Shown here: in pieces, positions 8,981-17,904 of the stretch
Layout: every line of letters begins with the position of its first letter
Numbering within the stretch: the stretch's first letter is position 1
Assembly: GCF_001427635.1 (NCBI RefSeq)
Contig: NZ_LMHA01000001.1
Location: 1,959,133-2,023,132 of the forward strand
Source: Pseudoxanthomonas sp. Root65
GTDB lineage: Bacteria > Pseudomonadota > Gammaproteobacteria > Xanthomonadales > Xanthomonadaceae
Direction: 5' to 3'
DNA length: 64,000 nucleotides
Position numbers and translations under genes: made by a program
Notes under the pieces: generated by a model
Database searches by the model: none
The model's input: the letters and a program-made list of their open reading frames with translations, nothing else
Told to the model about the DNA's origin: nothing

Positions 8981-9415
8981 TCAGCGCAGCGGCAACCGCG
9001 CCGCCACGCGTTCGGCCACCTGCGGGTTATCGCGGTAGTACGCGGCGTTGTCGGCCAGTGCCTGCCAGCGCTGTTGGTCCTCCACGTGGTGGCGCAGCTG
9101 GCGGACGACGCCCGTCAGCAACCGCCGATGGCTGGCTCCTTCCGCGCGCTGGGCGAGGTGCAGCAGGTCGAGCAGCAGCAGGATGCCGTCGTGGTTGCGT
9201 TCGGCTTGGCGTCGGGCGGCCAGGAACAGACGGTCGAGGCCTGCGGGCGGCAGGCGCGCGAGGCCGGGGTCGGCGAGGCTGTGGCCGGGGTCTGCCTGCA
9301 GCAGGTGCAGCGCATCGTCGAGCGATGGCGGCGGTGCCTCGCGCGGCAGCAGCGGGAGGCCGTCCGCGTCGTCGGGCGGGAGCAGGTCTTGGGTGTCACG
9401 ATCCTTCGAGGTCAT
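8981..9415 (-). CDS. Uncharacterised protein, 144 residues
   Basis: I do not recognise a family. The protein is acidic and leucine-rich, with a disordered N-terminus (SKDRDTQDLLPPDDADG) and a helical remainder (DRLFLAARRQAERNHDGILLLLDLLHLAQ and RWQALADNAAYYRDNP). There is no signal peptide or transmembrane segment. Codon use is like its neighbours and the reading frame is the only plausible one in this stretch. The start at 9415 is the first ATG giving a compact protein; an extension to 9487 is possible. It is divergent from the HTH gene at 9565. Confidence 0.6.
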   Translation of the reverse strand: MTSKDRDTQDLLPPDDADGLPLLPREAPPPSLDDALHLLQADPGHSLADPGLARLPPAGLDRLFLAARRQAERNHDGILLLLDLLHLAQRAEGASHRRLLTGVVRQLRHHVEDQQRWQALADNAAYYRDNPQVAERVAARLPLR

Positions 9416-9564
9416 CGGCGTCTTCCTGTGTCCGTGGGTGGCCTTGCATCGTGCGAAGGTCCAGCTGTGCGCACGGTGCGGGGCCACTCTATGAACTCAA
9501 AAAGTGCGCGTCAATTAACTTGGATAGTGAATATGTGTGATTTCACGCCGCTAACGTTGCCGAC

Positions 9565-9951
9565 ATGGGCAACGAGCGCGAAAAATTCTCGCAACGGCTG
9601 GCGAATGCCATGCAGCAGGCGGGCTACGACGTGCGTCCGAAGGTGCTGTTCAATCTGTTCAACAGCCACTATCGCGGCCGTTCGGTCACATTCCAGACGA
9701 CCTCGCGCTGGTTGTCCGGCAAGGCGATCCCCGCGCAGGACAAACTGCAGGTGATCGCGGACCTGCTGGGCGTGGAACCGCAGGCGTTGCGCTTCGGGAC
9801 CTCCGCGCGGTCGCGCGTGGCAGAGACGCGTGCCGCATGGCCTGCCGGCGTCGGCAGCCGCGAACGCCACGTCATCGACGCGTATCTGCAGCTGCCTGCG
9901 AAGAAGCGCGAGCTGGTCGGCGATCTGGTCAAGGCGCTGTCGGATGGCTGA
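9565..9951 (+). CDS. Small helix-turn-helix DNA-binding protein
   Basis: A 128-residue protein. Its N-terminal half looks like an XRE-type repressor-like HTH: FSQRLANAMQQAGY, then SHYRGRSVTFQTTSRWLSG as the recognition region, then IPAQDKLQVIADLLGVEPQAL. The C-terminal half (ERHVIDAYLQLPAKKRELVG) resembles the tail of small phage-repressor-like regulators. No good Shine-Dalgarno sequence precedes the ATG. The 150 bases upstream are noticeably more AT-rich than the surroundings, as expected for a self-regulated promoter. Target unknown. Confidence 0.7.
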   Translation: MGNEREKFSQRLANAMQQAGYDVRPKVLFNLFNSHYRGRSVTFQTTSRWLSGKAIPAQDKLQVIADLLGVEPQALRFGTSARSRVAETRAAWPAGVGSRERHVIDAYLQLPAKKRELVGDLVKALSDG

Positions 9952-9969
9952 CCTCGCCCGCGGCCGTGC

Positions 9970-10644
9970 TCAGTCGCCGGCGACGAAGTACTGGATGCGC
10001 CAGCGCCCGTCACCCTCGCTCACGAGTGAGAGCCGGTAGTCGAGCGGGCTCCGCAGCAGCGTGCCGGCGACATAACCCTGCTGGCCCGATGCCAGGCGTA
10101 CATGCACCCAGCCGGGCGTGGACGCGCCGGTGGCGTCATCGAGGGCCGTCAGCACTACGTGGCTGACCCGCGTGACGACCGGCGCCTGCGGACCGGGTTG
10201 CGCCCTCACCGCGACATCGCGGCCCAGCACGACTTGTGCGTCGAACACGTCGATGTCGGCGGGATAAGGCAGGCAGAACACGTAGGGCGCGCAGTAGATG
10301 TCCTTGCCTTCTTCGCTCCGGGCGACACCCGGTAGCGCAAGCAGGGCGTCCAGCACGCGCCACAGCGCGCGCGTGGCGGCGGCATCGGTGGCCCAGACGG
10401 CGTCGAAACCCTGCGGTCCGCTGTCGCCGCCGAAACTCAGCGTGGTGTCCTCGCGCACGTGCGCGCGCAGCGCCTGAAGGTCGCGCGCCGCCACGATCCG
10501 TTGCAGCTCGTCGCGCATCGCTTCGGCGGCCGGCGGCAGTGCCTCCGCCGGTGGCGCGAGAACGGGATCGTTCCCCGCCGCGGCGCTGCCGGCCGCCATC
10601 AGCAGGGCGAACAGCAGGGCACGTGCAGCGGGCATCGGGTGCAT
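9970..10644 (-). CDS. Exported protein with SH3-like domain
   Basis: A 224-residue protein with a signal peptide (ARALLFALLMAAGSAAAG). A helical N-terminal half is followed by a bacterial SH3-like segment (VVLGRDVAVRAQPGPQAPVV through PGWVHVRLASGQQGYVAG). A lone pair of cysteines in DIYCAPYVFCLPYP could form a disulfide, consistent with a periplasmic location. Function unknown; SH3_3-type domains often bind cell-wall peptides. It lies 4 bases after the rpiA stop and is probably co-transcribed with it. Confidence 0.75.
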   Translation of the reverse strand: MHPMPAARALLFALLMAAGSAAAGNDPVLAPPAEALPPAAEAMRDELQRIVAARDLQALRAHVREDTTLSFGGDSGPQGFDAVWATDAAATRALWRVLDALLALPGVARSEEGKDIYCAPYVFCLPYPADIDVFDAQVVLGRDVAVRAQPGPQAPVVTRVSHVVLTALDDATGASTPGWVHVRLASGQQGYVAGTLLRSPLDYRLSLVSEGDGRWRIQYFVAGD

Positions 10645-10648
10645 CGTG

Positions 10649-11299
10649 TCAGCTGAGGACGCGCGGCGGCTCGCCGCCGACGATCACGATGTCCGCCGGA
10701 CGGCGGGCGAACAGGCCCACCGCGACCACGCCCGGAATCTGGTTGATCTCGCGCTCCATCGCCACCGGATCGGTGATCGACAGGTTGTGGATATCCAGCA
10801 CCACGTTGCCGTTGTCGGTGGTCACGCCGTCGCGCCACACCGGCTGGCCGCCGGTCAGAGCGAGGATTTCGCGCGCCACCAGGCTGCGCGCCATCGGAAT
10901 CACTTCCACCGGCAGCGGGAACCTGCCCAGCACGGGCACCTGCTTGCTCGGGTCGATGATGCAGACGAACTGCTTGCTGGCTTCGGCGATGATCTTCTCG
11001 CGCGTCAGCGCCGCGCCACCACCCTTGATGAGCCGCTTGTGCGGATCGCACTCGTCGGCGCCGTCCACATATAGCGACAGCGTGCCGGTGTGGTTGAGGT
11101 CGAGCACCTCGATGCCGTGCTGCTTCAGGCGCGCCGTGCTCTGTTCGGAACTGGACACCGCGCCCTTGATGCGGTCCTTGATCGCGCCCAGTGCATCGAT
11201 GAAATACGCCACGGTGGAACCGGTGCCGACGCCGACGATCATGCCGTCCTCGACGAACTCGATGGCCTTCTCGCCGGCCAGGCGCTTTGCTTCGCTCAT
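10649..11299 (-). CDS. rpiA: Ribose-5-phosphate isomerase A
   Basis: A 216-residue enzyme interconverting ribose-5-phosphate and ribulose-5-phosphate in the pentose phosphate pathway. Diagnostic motifs are [16 protein letters not shown] (phosphate loop), [10 protein letters not shown] (catalytic acid region) and [13 protein letters not shown]. Length matches RpiA (about 215-220). ATG 11299 begins with [12 protein letters not shown], as in relatives; an upstream extension would run through a degenerate REP. Confidence 0.95.
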   Translation of the reverse strand: MSEAKRLAGEKAIEFVEDGMIVGVGTGSTVAYFIDALGAIKDRIKGAVSSSEQSTARLKQHGIEVLDLNHTGTLSLYVDGADECDPHKRLIKGGGAALTREKIIAEASKQFVCIIDPSKQVPVLGRFPLPVEVIPMARSLVAREILALTGGQPVWRDGVTTDNGNVVLDIHNLSITDPVAMEREINQIPGVVAVGLFARRPADIVIVGGEPPRVLS

Positions 11300-11332
11300 G
11301 GATTGAACACTCGTGTAAAGGAGGAGGGGCGG

Positions 11333-11463
11333 TGTGGGAGCGACGTCAGTCGCGACCGGGAAGATGGAACATCGGGAATCCGGTGCGGCAGGGAGGAGGC
11401 ATTCACCGTGCTGCGGCTTTCCTGTCCTCCACGGCACACGGTCGCGACTGGCGTCGCGCCTAC
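11333..11463. repeat. Degenerate GTGGGAGCGACG-type REP pair with a long loop
   Basis: The left unit (11333-11357) has GTGGGAGCGACGTCAGTCGC. The right unit (11439-11463) is a diverged reverse complement (GTCGCGACTGGCGTCGCGCC), and about 80 unrelated bases separate them. It lies between the EVE-domain gene and rpiA on the minus strand. It looks like an older copy of the family seen at 6521 and 7500. Confidence 0.6.
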
Positions 11464-11474
11464 GGGGGGTGCGG

Positions 11475-11938
<464 letters not shown>

Positions 11939-11942
<4 letters not shown>

Positions 11943-12538
11943 GGCGGGGCGTCCTGCAGGGAAGGGGAAAGCAGTGTGGCGCGCTCGGTGCAGACCGCGT
12001 CCAGCGGCACGTCCCAAGGCTGCGCGTCGAGGGCGTCGACGCGCTGCGCCTCGAAGCCCACGCCCACCAGCCATGGCGGCGCGGGGCGCTGCAGGCGTGG
12101 CGCCAGCGTGCGGTCGTACCAGCCGCCGCCCATGCCGAGACGGTGCCCGGCAAGGTCGAAGCCGACCAGCGGCACCACGATCATGGCCATATCGGCGGCG
12201 GAAAGGCCCGAACGCGGGTCCACGTCCGGCTCCGGGATGCCGTAGCGGTTGGTCACCAGCGCATCGCCCGGTCGCCACGGCACGAAGCGCAGCGTGGTGT
12301 CGTCCGAGAGCACGGGTAGACAGTAGACCAGCGGCGGCGGCAGCCGCAGCTGCCAGCTGTGCAGGCCGATCTCGCCATCCATCGCCCAGTAGCCGGCCAC
12401 GTAGCCGCGGGTGGGGAAGAACGGCAGCGCCAGCAGGCGTGCGGCCAGTGCATCGGCGCCGGCGATCCGTTCGGCGGCGGGCAGTGCCCGACGACGGGCA
12501 CGCAATTCGCGTCGCAGCGCATCGCGCTCGACGGTCAT
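11939..12538 (-). CDS. fau: 5-formyltetrahydrofolate cyclo-ligase
   Basis: A 199-residue ATP-dependent enzyme converting 5-formyl-THF to 5,10-methenyl-THF. The hallmark loop GMGGGWYDRTL near residue 145 and the preceding VVPLVGFDLAGHRLG identify the family. The N-terminus (RDALRRELRARRRAL) is the usual arginine-rich helix. Its position downstream of zapA and the 6S RNA gene is the conserved gammaproteobacterial arrangement, which supports both assignments. Confidence 0.93.
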
Positions 12539-12743
12539 GGCGAAGAAGGGGAAGGAACAGGCATGCGCGAATTTTACGGCATGCGCACCGGCGTTGCCGG
12601 TGGGACCGCGGGAGCGGCGTCAGTCACGGCCCTGTGCGTCGGATCCCTTGTGCAATCGGCTTCGTTTCGAAGTCATCCCGCTCAAGGGCGGGTGCGACAG
12701 GACCGGCCGGGTCGCGGCTGATGCCGCTGCCGCGGGAAAAAAT
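12539..12743. other. Non-coding spacer between fau and 6S RNA with a degenerate REP
   Basis: No convincing gene. Around 12609-12630 there is a decayed REP unit (GCGGGAGCGGCGTCAGTC). A short inverted repeat around ATGCGCGAATTTTACGGCAT is near 12562. The run of A on the plus strand at 12737-12742 reads as a T-run on the minus strand and forms the terminator tail of the 6S gene. Confidence 0.5.
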
Positions 12744-12931
12744 ACGTCCTCCGCCATGCACGATGTTCGCGAAACGACCTTGAACCCGGGGTTCAAGTGG
12801 GAAGGTTGGGCAACCATCGGGCTTTCCGCTGCGAGGCAGACTTGCACTCCCGGTAACCGTCACCCTCCCGTGGTCGTAATTAAGGGACAAGGCGAATGTT
12901 TGCGCTCACTGTCGAGTACAGCAGAGGACGC
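12744..12931 (-). ncRNA. ssrS: 6S RNA
   Basis: About 188 bases on the minus strand between zapA and fau, the standard location. The 5' end (CGTCCTCTGC, near 12930) pairs with the 3' end (GGAGGACG, near 12746), giving the closing stem. The 3' half carries the conserved CTTGAACCCCGGGTTCAAGG hairpin (12780-12799). A T-run follows the 3' end. A promoter -10 box TATACT lies at 12943..12938. 6S RNA mimics open promoter DNA and sequesters sigma-70 RNA polymerase in stationary phase. Exact ends are estimated from the closing stem. Confidence 0.88.
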
Positions 12932-12937
12932 GAAGCC

Positions 12938-12943
12938 AGTATA
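12938..12943 (-). promoter_or_regulatory. -10 box of the 6S RNA promoter
   Basis: TATACT on the minus strand, 7 bases before the inferred 6S 5' end. The -35 position about 17 bases upstream is poor (CTAGGC), so the promoter may depend on another element. Confidence 0.6.
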
Positions 12944-13014
12944 GCGAGTGGGGATTTTTTGCCTAGCCCGTTCGTCGGCGGATTCAGTGCGCAGTCGGCG
13001 ACGTGCGCACGGCG

Positions 13015-13311
13015 TTACGGTGTGCCGAGCACGCTGTCCAGTTTGCGGTGCAGGTCCTGCAGCGTGCGTTCCACGTCGCGGTTGCGCGCGTGCTGCTCAT
13101 CGCGCAGCTGCTGCAATTCGTGTGCCAGATTGAGCGCGGCCAGCACGGCGATGCGGTCCACCGCCGCCATACGGTTGCTGCCGCGCACTTCGCGCATGCG
13201 GCTGTCCAGCAGTTTGGCCGCCGCCATCAGGCTGGAGCGCTCATCGGGCGCGACGCCGACGGTGTATTCGCGGTCCAGCAGGTGGACGCTGACCGGCTCG
13301 TTGGCGCTCAC
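13015..13311 (-). CDS. zapA: Cell division protein ZapA
   Basis: A 98-residue FtsZ-ring stabilising protein. It has the compact N-terminal domain (VSVHLLDREYTVGVAPDE, then LLDSRMREVRGSNRMAAVDRIAVLAALNLAHEL) followed by a coiled coil (QQLRDEQHARNRDVERTLQDLHRKL). ZapA tetramers crosslink FtsZ filaments at midcell. The start is GTG at 13311, overlapping the upstream TIGR02449-type gene by 4 bases; a much longer in-frame extension is a shadow of that gene. The 6S RNA gene lies downstream. Confidence 0.9.
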   Translation of the reverse strand: MSANEPVSVHLLDREYTVGVAPDERSSLMAAAKLLDSRMREVRGSNRMAAVDRIAVLAALNLAHELQQLRDEQHARNRDVERTLQDLHRKLDSVLGTP

Positions 13312-13529
13312 GTGTGCTGCTCCAGGGATTTCAGGCGGCTGATCATCGCTTCCACCCGCGAACGCGCCTGTTCGTTCTTGGCCAGCAGCTGCGAACGCTC
13401 GCCGATCAGGTGTTCCTGCTGCTGGCGCAGGCTGCGGTTTTCGTCGGCCAGCCGCTGGCAGCGGTCCGCCACCTCCTGGATGCGCGTGCTGAGCGCGCGG
13501 AGCTGATCGAGGAGTTCGACGGTATCCAT
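13308..13529 (-). CDS. TIGR02449-type small coiled-coil protein upstream of zapA
   Basis: A 73-residue, wholly coiled-coil protein (LLDQLRALSTRIQEVADRCQ onward through the C-terminus) with regular heptads and glutamine/arginine-rich character. Proteins of this kind precede zapA in many xanthomonads and pseudomonads (TIGR02449, by recollection). They resemble ZapB in size and helicity, so a division-ring role is plausible inference. It is translationally coupled to zapA by overlap. Confidence 0.75.
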   Translation of the reverse strand: MDTVELLDQLRALSTRIQEVADRCQRLADENRSLRQQQEHLIGERSQLLAKNEQARSRVEAMISRLKSLEQHT

Positions 13530-13577
13530 GACGGGCACGATAGGCATGCGGTCGGTGGGCGGTCAAGCGGCCGGGGC

Positions 13578-13637
13578 TGCGGGAGCGACGTCAGTCGCGA
13601 TACCGGGCCCCCGATCGCGACTGACGCCGCTCCCACA
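13578..13637. repeat. REP-like inverted repeat, GTGGGAGCGACG family, copy 3
   Basis: 24-base arms at 13578-13601 and 13614-13637 match with two mismatches around a 12-base loop. It sits immediately after the GGDEF-EAL stop and before the TIGR02449-type gene on the same strand, so it may end the upstream transcript. Confidence 0.85.
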
Positions 13638-13644
13638 AGGCAGT

Positions 13645-15903
13645 TCAGGACGCGACGCGGATCCCCGAGCCGGGGTAGTAATCGCGGATGAAGCGCAGGC
13701 ACTGGTCGGCGCCCAGCGCCTGCGAGACCCAGTGGCCCTGCACCTCGTCGCAGCCGTGGTTGCGCAGGAACTCGTACTGGTCCCAGGTTTCCACGCCTTC
13801 GGCCACCACTTTCAGCGCCAGCGACTGGCCCATGGTGATGATGGTGCTGGTGATCGCTTCGTCGTCGGTGTCGTGGGTCAGGTCGCTGATGAACTCGCGG
13901 TCGATCTTCAGCGTGGTCAGCGGCAGCCGCTTCAGGTAGGCCAGCGACGAATAGCCGGTGCCGAAGTCGTCGATCGCCAGCGAGATGCCCAGCCGGCGAC
14001 AGGCGCGCAGGGTGTCGGCGTTCTGCTCGGGGCTGGCCATCACCACGCTCTCGGTCAGCTCCAGCTCCAGCCGGTTGGCCGGCACGCCGGTTTCCTCCAG
14101 CGCACGCGCCACCACCGTCTGCAGGTCGCCGCGCTGCAGCTGGGTGGCGGACACGTTCACCGCCACGCTGAGCTCTTCCAGGCCGGCGTCGTGCCACTCG
14201 CGCAGGGTCAGGCAGGCGTTGCGCAGCGCCCAGGCGCCGAGTTCGAGGATCATTCCCGACTCTTCGGCCAGCGGGATGAACTGCGCAGGCGAGACCATGC
14301 CGAATTCCTTGCTGTCCCAGCGCAGCAGCGCCTCCACGCCGGTGATCCGCTGGCGCGAGATCGACAGGCGCGGCTGGAACACCAGCGACAGCTCGTTGCG
14401 GTCGATCGCGCGGCGCAGCGCGCTGGCGAGGATGGCGCGATGGCGGTTCTTCTCGTCCATCGACTCCGAATACACCTGGTAGGTGTGCCGTCCCATCGCC
14501 TTGGCCTGGTACATGGCGGTGTCGGCGTGCTTGAGCAGCTCGGTCGGCACCTGGGCATGCTCGGGATACAGGCTGATGCCGATAGACGGCGACACCGCCA
14601 GCTCCAGCCGCTCGCCGAAGTTCAGCGGCGTGCGGAAGGCGTGGATGATGCGCTGGGCCACGTCCTCGGCATCGGGCATGCCGTTGATGTCCTCGAGCAC
14701 CACGGTGAACTCGTCGCCGCTCAGGCGCGCCACCGTGTGCTGCGTGCCCACGGTCTGCTGCACGCGCGCGGCCGCCGAGCGCAGGATGCGGTCGCCGGTG
14801 GCGTGGCCGAGCGAATCGTTGATGTCCTTGAAGCGGTCCAGGTCGATGAACAGCACCGCGACATGCCCGTGCTCGCGGCGTGCCCGCACGATCGCGCGCG
14901 ACAGGCGCTCGGACAGCAGCGAGCGGTTGGGCAGGCTGGTCAGGGTGTCGTAGTTGGCCAGGTAGCGCAGTTCCTGTTCGGCGCGCTTCTGCTCGGTGAT
15001 GTCGGTGAGCACCTGCACGTACAGCGGACGCTCGCCGCTGGCATCGGGCACCACGTTGGTCTCGATCCGGCAGAGGATTTCCTCGCCGTCCTTGCGCACC
15101 TTCCAGATCTCGCCCGACCAGCGCCCGGTCAGGCGCAGCTCGCGGTGCATGCGCTCGAAGAACGAATCCTCGTGCTGGTCGCTGTCCAGCATGGTCATCG
15201 GCTGGCCGATGACTTCCTCTTCCGCATACCCGGTGATGCGGGTGAAGGCCGGGTTGATGGTGATGAACTGGTGCGCCCAGTCCAGCACGGCCACCGCCTC
15301 GTTCATGCTGCGCATCACTTCGCCGGCGATGCGGTGCTCGTACTCGGCGTTGCGGCTGGCGGTGATGTCGCGGGCGGTGCCGGCGATGCGGATCGGCTGG
15401 CCTTCACCGTCGCGCTCGACCACGCGGCCGCGGGCACGCACCCACACCCAGGTGCCGTTGCCCTGCATGTCCATGCGGTGTTCTGACATGAAGAGCGGCG
15501 TCTTGCCCTGCAGGTGCTGGCGCAGGCGTTCCTGCACCAGCGGCAGGTCTTCGTCGTGGATGGTGGGCACTTCGCCCTGGCGCGTGAGCACGGTGATGTC
15601 GGCGGTCTGCACGGCGGTTTCGTCCGCGCGCATGCGGTAGAGCCGGCGCTGCACCAGGTCGTAGTCCCAGAACTGCTCGCCCGAGGCCCACAGCGCCAGC
15701 TTCAGGCGCTCGTCGCGGTTGCGCAGGGTTTCGCTGCGCAGCGGCTCCTGCGGCGCCTGCCGGCTCGCCAGCCAGGCCTGCCACCAGCGGCGCGTGCCGA
15801 TCACGATCACGCCCACCAGTACCACGCCCGCCAGTCCCATGGCCAGCCGGGACGACAGCGGGGACGCCGTTGCCAGAATTGCAGCGACAGGAAGGGCGTG
15901 CAT
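13645..15903 (-). CDS. PAS-GGDEF-EAL cyclic di-GMP signalling protein
   Basis: A 752-residue protein. An N-terminal transmembrane helix (about residues 20-38) is followed by two PAS domains (about 60-200 and 200-320). The GGDEF domain has its signature as SGDEF at 395-399. The EAL domain has Glu524 in GVEALLRW and intact DDFGTGYSS and EGVET motifs. The EAL half looks catalytically competent, so phosphodiesterase activity is likely. SGDEF is a tolerated variant, so cyclase or GTP-sensing activity remains possible. ATG 15903 is chosen as the start just before the membrane helix. It is divergent from UPF0149-pepP. Confidence 0.9.
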   Translation of the reverse strand: MHALPVAAILATASPLSSRLAMGLAGVVLVGVIVIGTRRWWQAWLASRQAPQEPLRSETLRNRDERLKLALWASGEQFWDYDLVQRRLYRMRADETAVQTADITVLTRQGEVPTIHDEDLPLVQERLRQHLQGKTPLFMSEHRMDMQGNGTWVWVRARGRVVERDGEGQPIRIAGTARDITASRNAEYEHRIAGEVMRSMNEAVAVLDWAHQFITINPAFTRITGYAEEEVIGQPMTMLDSDQHEDSFFERMHRELRLTGRWSGEIWKVRKDGEEILCRIETNVVPDASGERPLYVQVLTDITEQKRAEQELRYLANYDTLTSLPNRSLLSERLSRAIVRARREHGHVAVLFIDLDRFKDINDSLGHATGDRILRSAAARVQQTVGTQHTVARLSGDEFTVVLEDINGMPDAEDVAQRIIHAFRTPLNFGERLELAVSPSIGISLYPEHAQVPTELLKHADTAMYQAKAMGRHTYQVYSESMDEKNRHRAILASALRRAIDRNELSLVFQPRLSISRQRITGVEALLRWDSKEFGMVSPAQFIPLAEESGMILELGAWALRNACLTLREWHDAGLEELSVAVNVSATQLQRGDLQTVVARALEETGVPANRLELELTESVVMASPEQNADTLRACRRLGISLAIDDFGTGYSSLAYLKRLPLTTLKIDREFISDLTHDTDDEAITSTIITMGQSLALKVVAEGVETWDQYEFLRNHGCDEVQGHWVSQALGADQCLRFIRDYYPGSGIRVAS

Positions 15904-16039
15904 GGAGGGGGACGATCGTCCGCGGTGTAGGCAATACGCGAGTTTAGGCATGCGCAGACACGCACAACAAGGAGGGCGGCGGGTTTTCGTTGGTACACTT
16001 GCACGGGTGTCCGAAACCCTTGGCGGATTGCGTTCTCTT

Positions 16040-16582
16040 ATGCCCGACCTTCCCGAAATCGCCGATGTCGCGGCCGCGTCCCGCCAGCTTGGCCTGGCCA
16101 TGGACGCATCGGAACTGCATGGCGCGCTGTGCGGCTGGCTGGCCGGCGGCGGCACCGCCGACGACACCTGGCTGGCGCGCGCGCTGGCCGACGACCAGCT
16201 GCCGGCACCGGCATCCGGGAGTGCGCTGGACCAGTTGCGCCAGTGCGCCGTCGCCCAACTGGAAGACCGCAGCTTCGCCTTCGATCTGCTGCTGCCTGCC
16301 GCGGACCGCCCGCTGGATGAGCGCGCGGAAGCGCTGTTCGCATGGTGCCAGGGATTCCTGGGTGCGTTCGGACTGGCCGCGGGCGCCTCGCCGCCGCTGT
16401 CGGAGGAAGGTCAGGAGGCGTTGCAGGATCTCGCACGCCTGGCCCAGGCCTCGCCCGAGAGCAGCGATGACGAGGAAGACGAGGACGCGCTGGCCGAACT
16501 GGAAGAATTCGTCCGCGTCGCCGTCCTGCTGCTGCATGGCGACTGCGTGCTCGGGCCCCGGCATCGCCGGAGCCTGAACTGA
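16040..16582 (+). CDS. UPF0149 (YgfB/YecA-like) protein
   Basis: A 180-residue acidic protein. It has the family N-terminus (PEIADVAAASRQLGLAMDASELHGALCGWLAGG), a middle AWCQGFLGAFGLA and an acidic C-terminal helix (DDEEDEDALAELEEFVRVAVLLL). Function is unclear in most species; YgfB represses ampicillin-resistance regulation in Pseudomonas. The stop overlaps the pepP ATG by one base (TGATG), the same pairing as ygfB-pepP in E. coli. Confidence 0.85.
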   Translation: MPDLPEIADVAAASRQLGLAMDASELHGALCGWLAGGGTADDTWLARALADDQLPAPASGSALDQLRQCAVAQLEDRSFAFDLLLPAADRPLDERAEALFAWCQGFLGAFGLAAGASPPLSEEGQEALQDLARLAQASPESSDDEEDEDALAELEEFVRVAVLLLHGDCVLGPRHRRSLN

Positions 16583-17904
16583 TGAAGGCGGTCGCCGGCA
16601 TCGGCGCGGCGGAGTTCGCGCGCCGCCGCAGGCAGCTGATGCGCCTGGCCGGCAACGACGCCATCCTGGTGCTGCCCGCCGCCGCCGAGCGCGTGCGCAG
16701 CCACGACACCCATTACCCGTACCGGCAGGATTCGGACTTCTGGTACCTCAGCGGCTTTCCCGAACCGGAGGCGGTGCTGGTACTAGTGCCGGGCCGCAAG
16801 CATGGCGAGACGATCCTGTTCTGCCGCGAGCGCGATCCCGAGCGCGAAGGCTGGGACGGTCCGCGCGCCGGCCAGGACGGTGCCGTCAACGACTACGGCA
16901 TGGACGATGCCTACCCGATCGACGACCTGGACGAGATCCTGCCCGGCCTGCTGGAAGGCCGCTCACGCGTCTACTACCACTTCGGCCGCGATGCCGACTT
17001 CGACCTCAAGCTGATCGGCTGGGTGCGCCACGTGCGTGCGCACATCAAGCAGGGCGCGCAGCCGCCGCACGAGTTCCTCGAACTCGGCCACCTGCTGCAC
17101 GACCTGCGGCTGTTCAAGTCGAAGGACGAGATCAAGCTGATGCAGCGCGCCGCCGACATCAGCGTGGACGCGCACCGCGCGGCGATGCGCGCAGCGCGTC
17201 CCGGCATCCGCGAGTACGAACTGCAGGCCGACCTGGAGCGCGTGTTCCGCGCCAACGACGCCTGGCCGGCCTACAACAGCATCGTCGGCGCCGGCCGCAA
17301 CGCCTGCGTACTGCATTACCGCGCCAACACCGCGCAGGCGCGCGACGGCGAGCTGGTGCTGATCGACGCCGGCGCCGAGTACCGCGGCTATGCCGCCGAC
17401 ATCACCCGCACGTTCCCGGTCAACGGCCGCTTCACGCCTGCGCAGCGCGCGCTGCACGACCTGGTCGGCGAGGCGCAGAAAGCCGCACTGGCCTGCGCCC
17501 GCGTCGGCGTGCCGTACGAGGCCGGTCACGTGGCGGCGGTCGAAACGCTGACCGAGGGTCTGCTCAAGCTCGGCCTGCTGAAGGGCAAGCTGGAAAAGAA
17601 CCTGGCCGAAGGCAGCTACCGCCGCTTCTACCGCCACAAGACCGGCCACTGGCTGGGCCTGGACGTGCACGACGTGGGCGACTACCGCATCGACGGCCAG
17701 TCGCGGCTGCTGGAAGCCGGCATGGTCTTCACCATCGAGCCCGGCCTGTACGTCGGCCACGACGACGTGACGGTCGACGCCAAGTGGCGCGGCATCGGCA
17801 TCCGCACCGAGGACGACGTGCTGGTCACTGCCGGCAAGCCGGTGGTGCTGACCGACGCGCTGGCGCGCAGCGCCGACGAGATCGAAGCGGCAATGGCGGG
17901 GTGA
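16582..17904 (+). CDS. pepP: Xaa-Pro aminopeptidase P
   Basis: A 440-residue M24B metallopeptidase that removes N-terminal residues preceding proline. The N-terminal creatinase-like domain (about 1-170) includes YPYRQDSDFWYLSGFPEPEA. The catalytic pita-bread domain carries the dimetal ligands in LIDAGAEYRGYAADITRT, HWLGLDVHDVGDY, TIEPGLYVG and GIRTEDDVLV. Length matches PepP (about 440). In E. coli the operon continues into ubiH and visC; here it ends in a non-coding repeat region instead. Confidence 0.93.
   Translation: MKAVAGIGAAEFARRRRQLMRLAGNDAILVLPAAAERVRSHDTHYPYRQDSDFWYLSGFPEPEAVLVLVPGRKHGETILFCRERDPEREGWDGPRAGQDGAVNDYGMDDAYPIDDLDEILPGLLEGRSRVYYHFGRDADFDLKLIGWVRHVRAHIKQGAQPPHEFLELGHLLHDLRLFKSKDEIKLMQRAADISVDAHRAAMRAARPGIREYELQADLERVFRANDAWPAYNSIVGAGRNACVLHYRANTAQARDGELVLIDAGAEYRGYAADITRTFPVNGRFTPAQRALHDLVGEAQKAALACARVGVPYEAGHVAAVETLTEGLLKLGLLKGKLEKNLAEGSYRRFYRHKTGHWLGLDVHDVGDYRIDGQSRLLEAGMVFTIEPGLYVGHDDVTVDAKWRGIGIRTEDDVLVTAGKPVVLTDALARSADEIEAAMAG

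Noticed and set aside
13015-13566. ZapA with an 85-residue N-terminal extension
   Set aside because: The extension is read in the frame shadow of the TIGR02449-type gene. The GTG at 13311 gives the normal ZapA length and a 4-base overlap.
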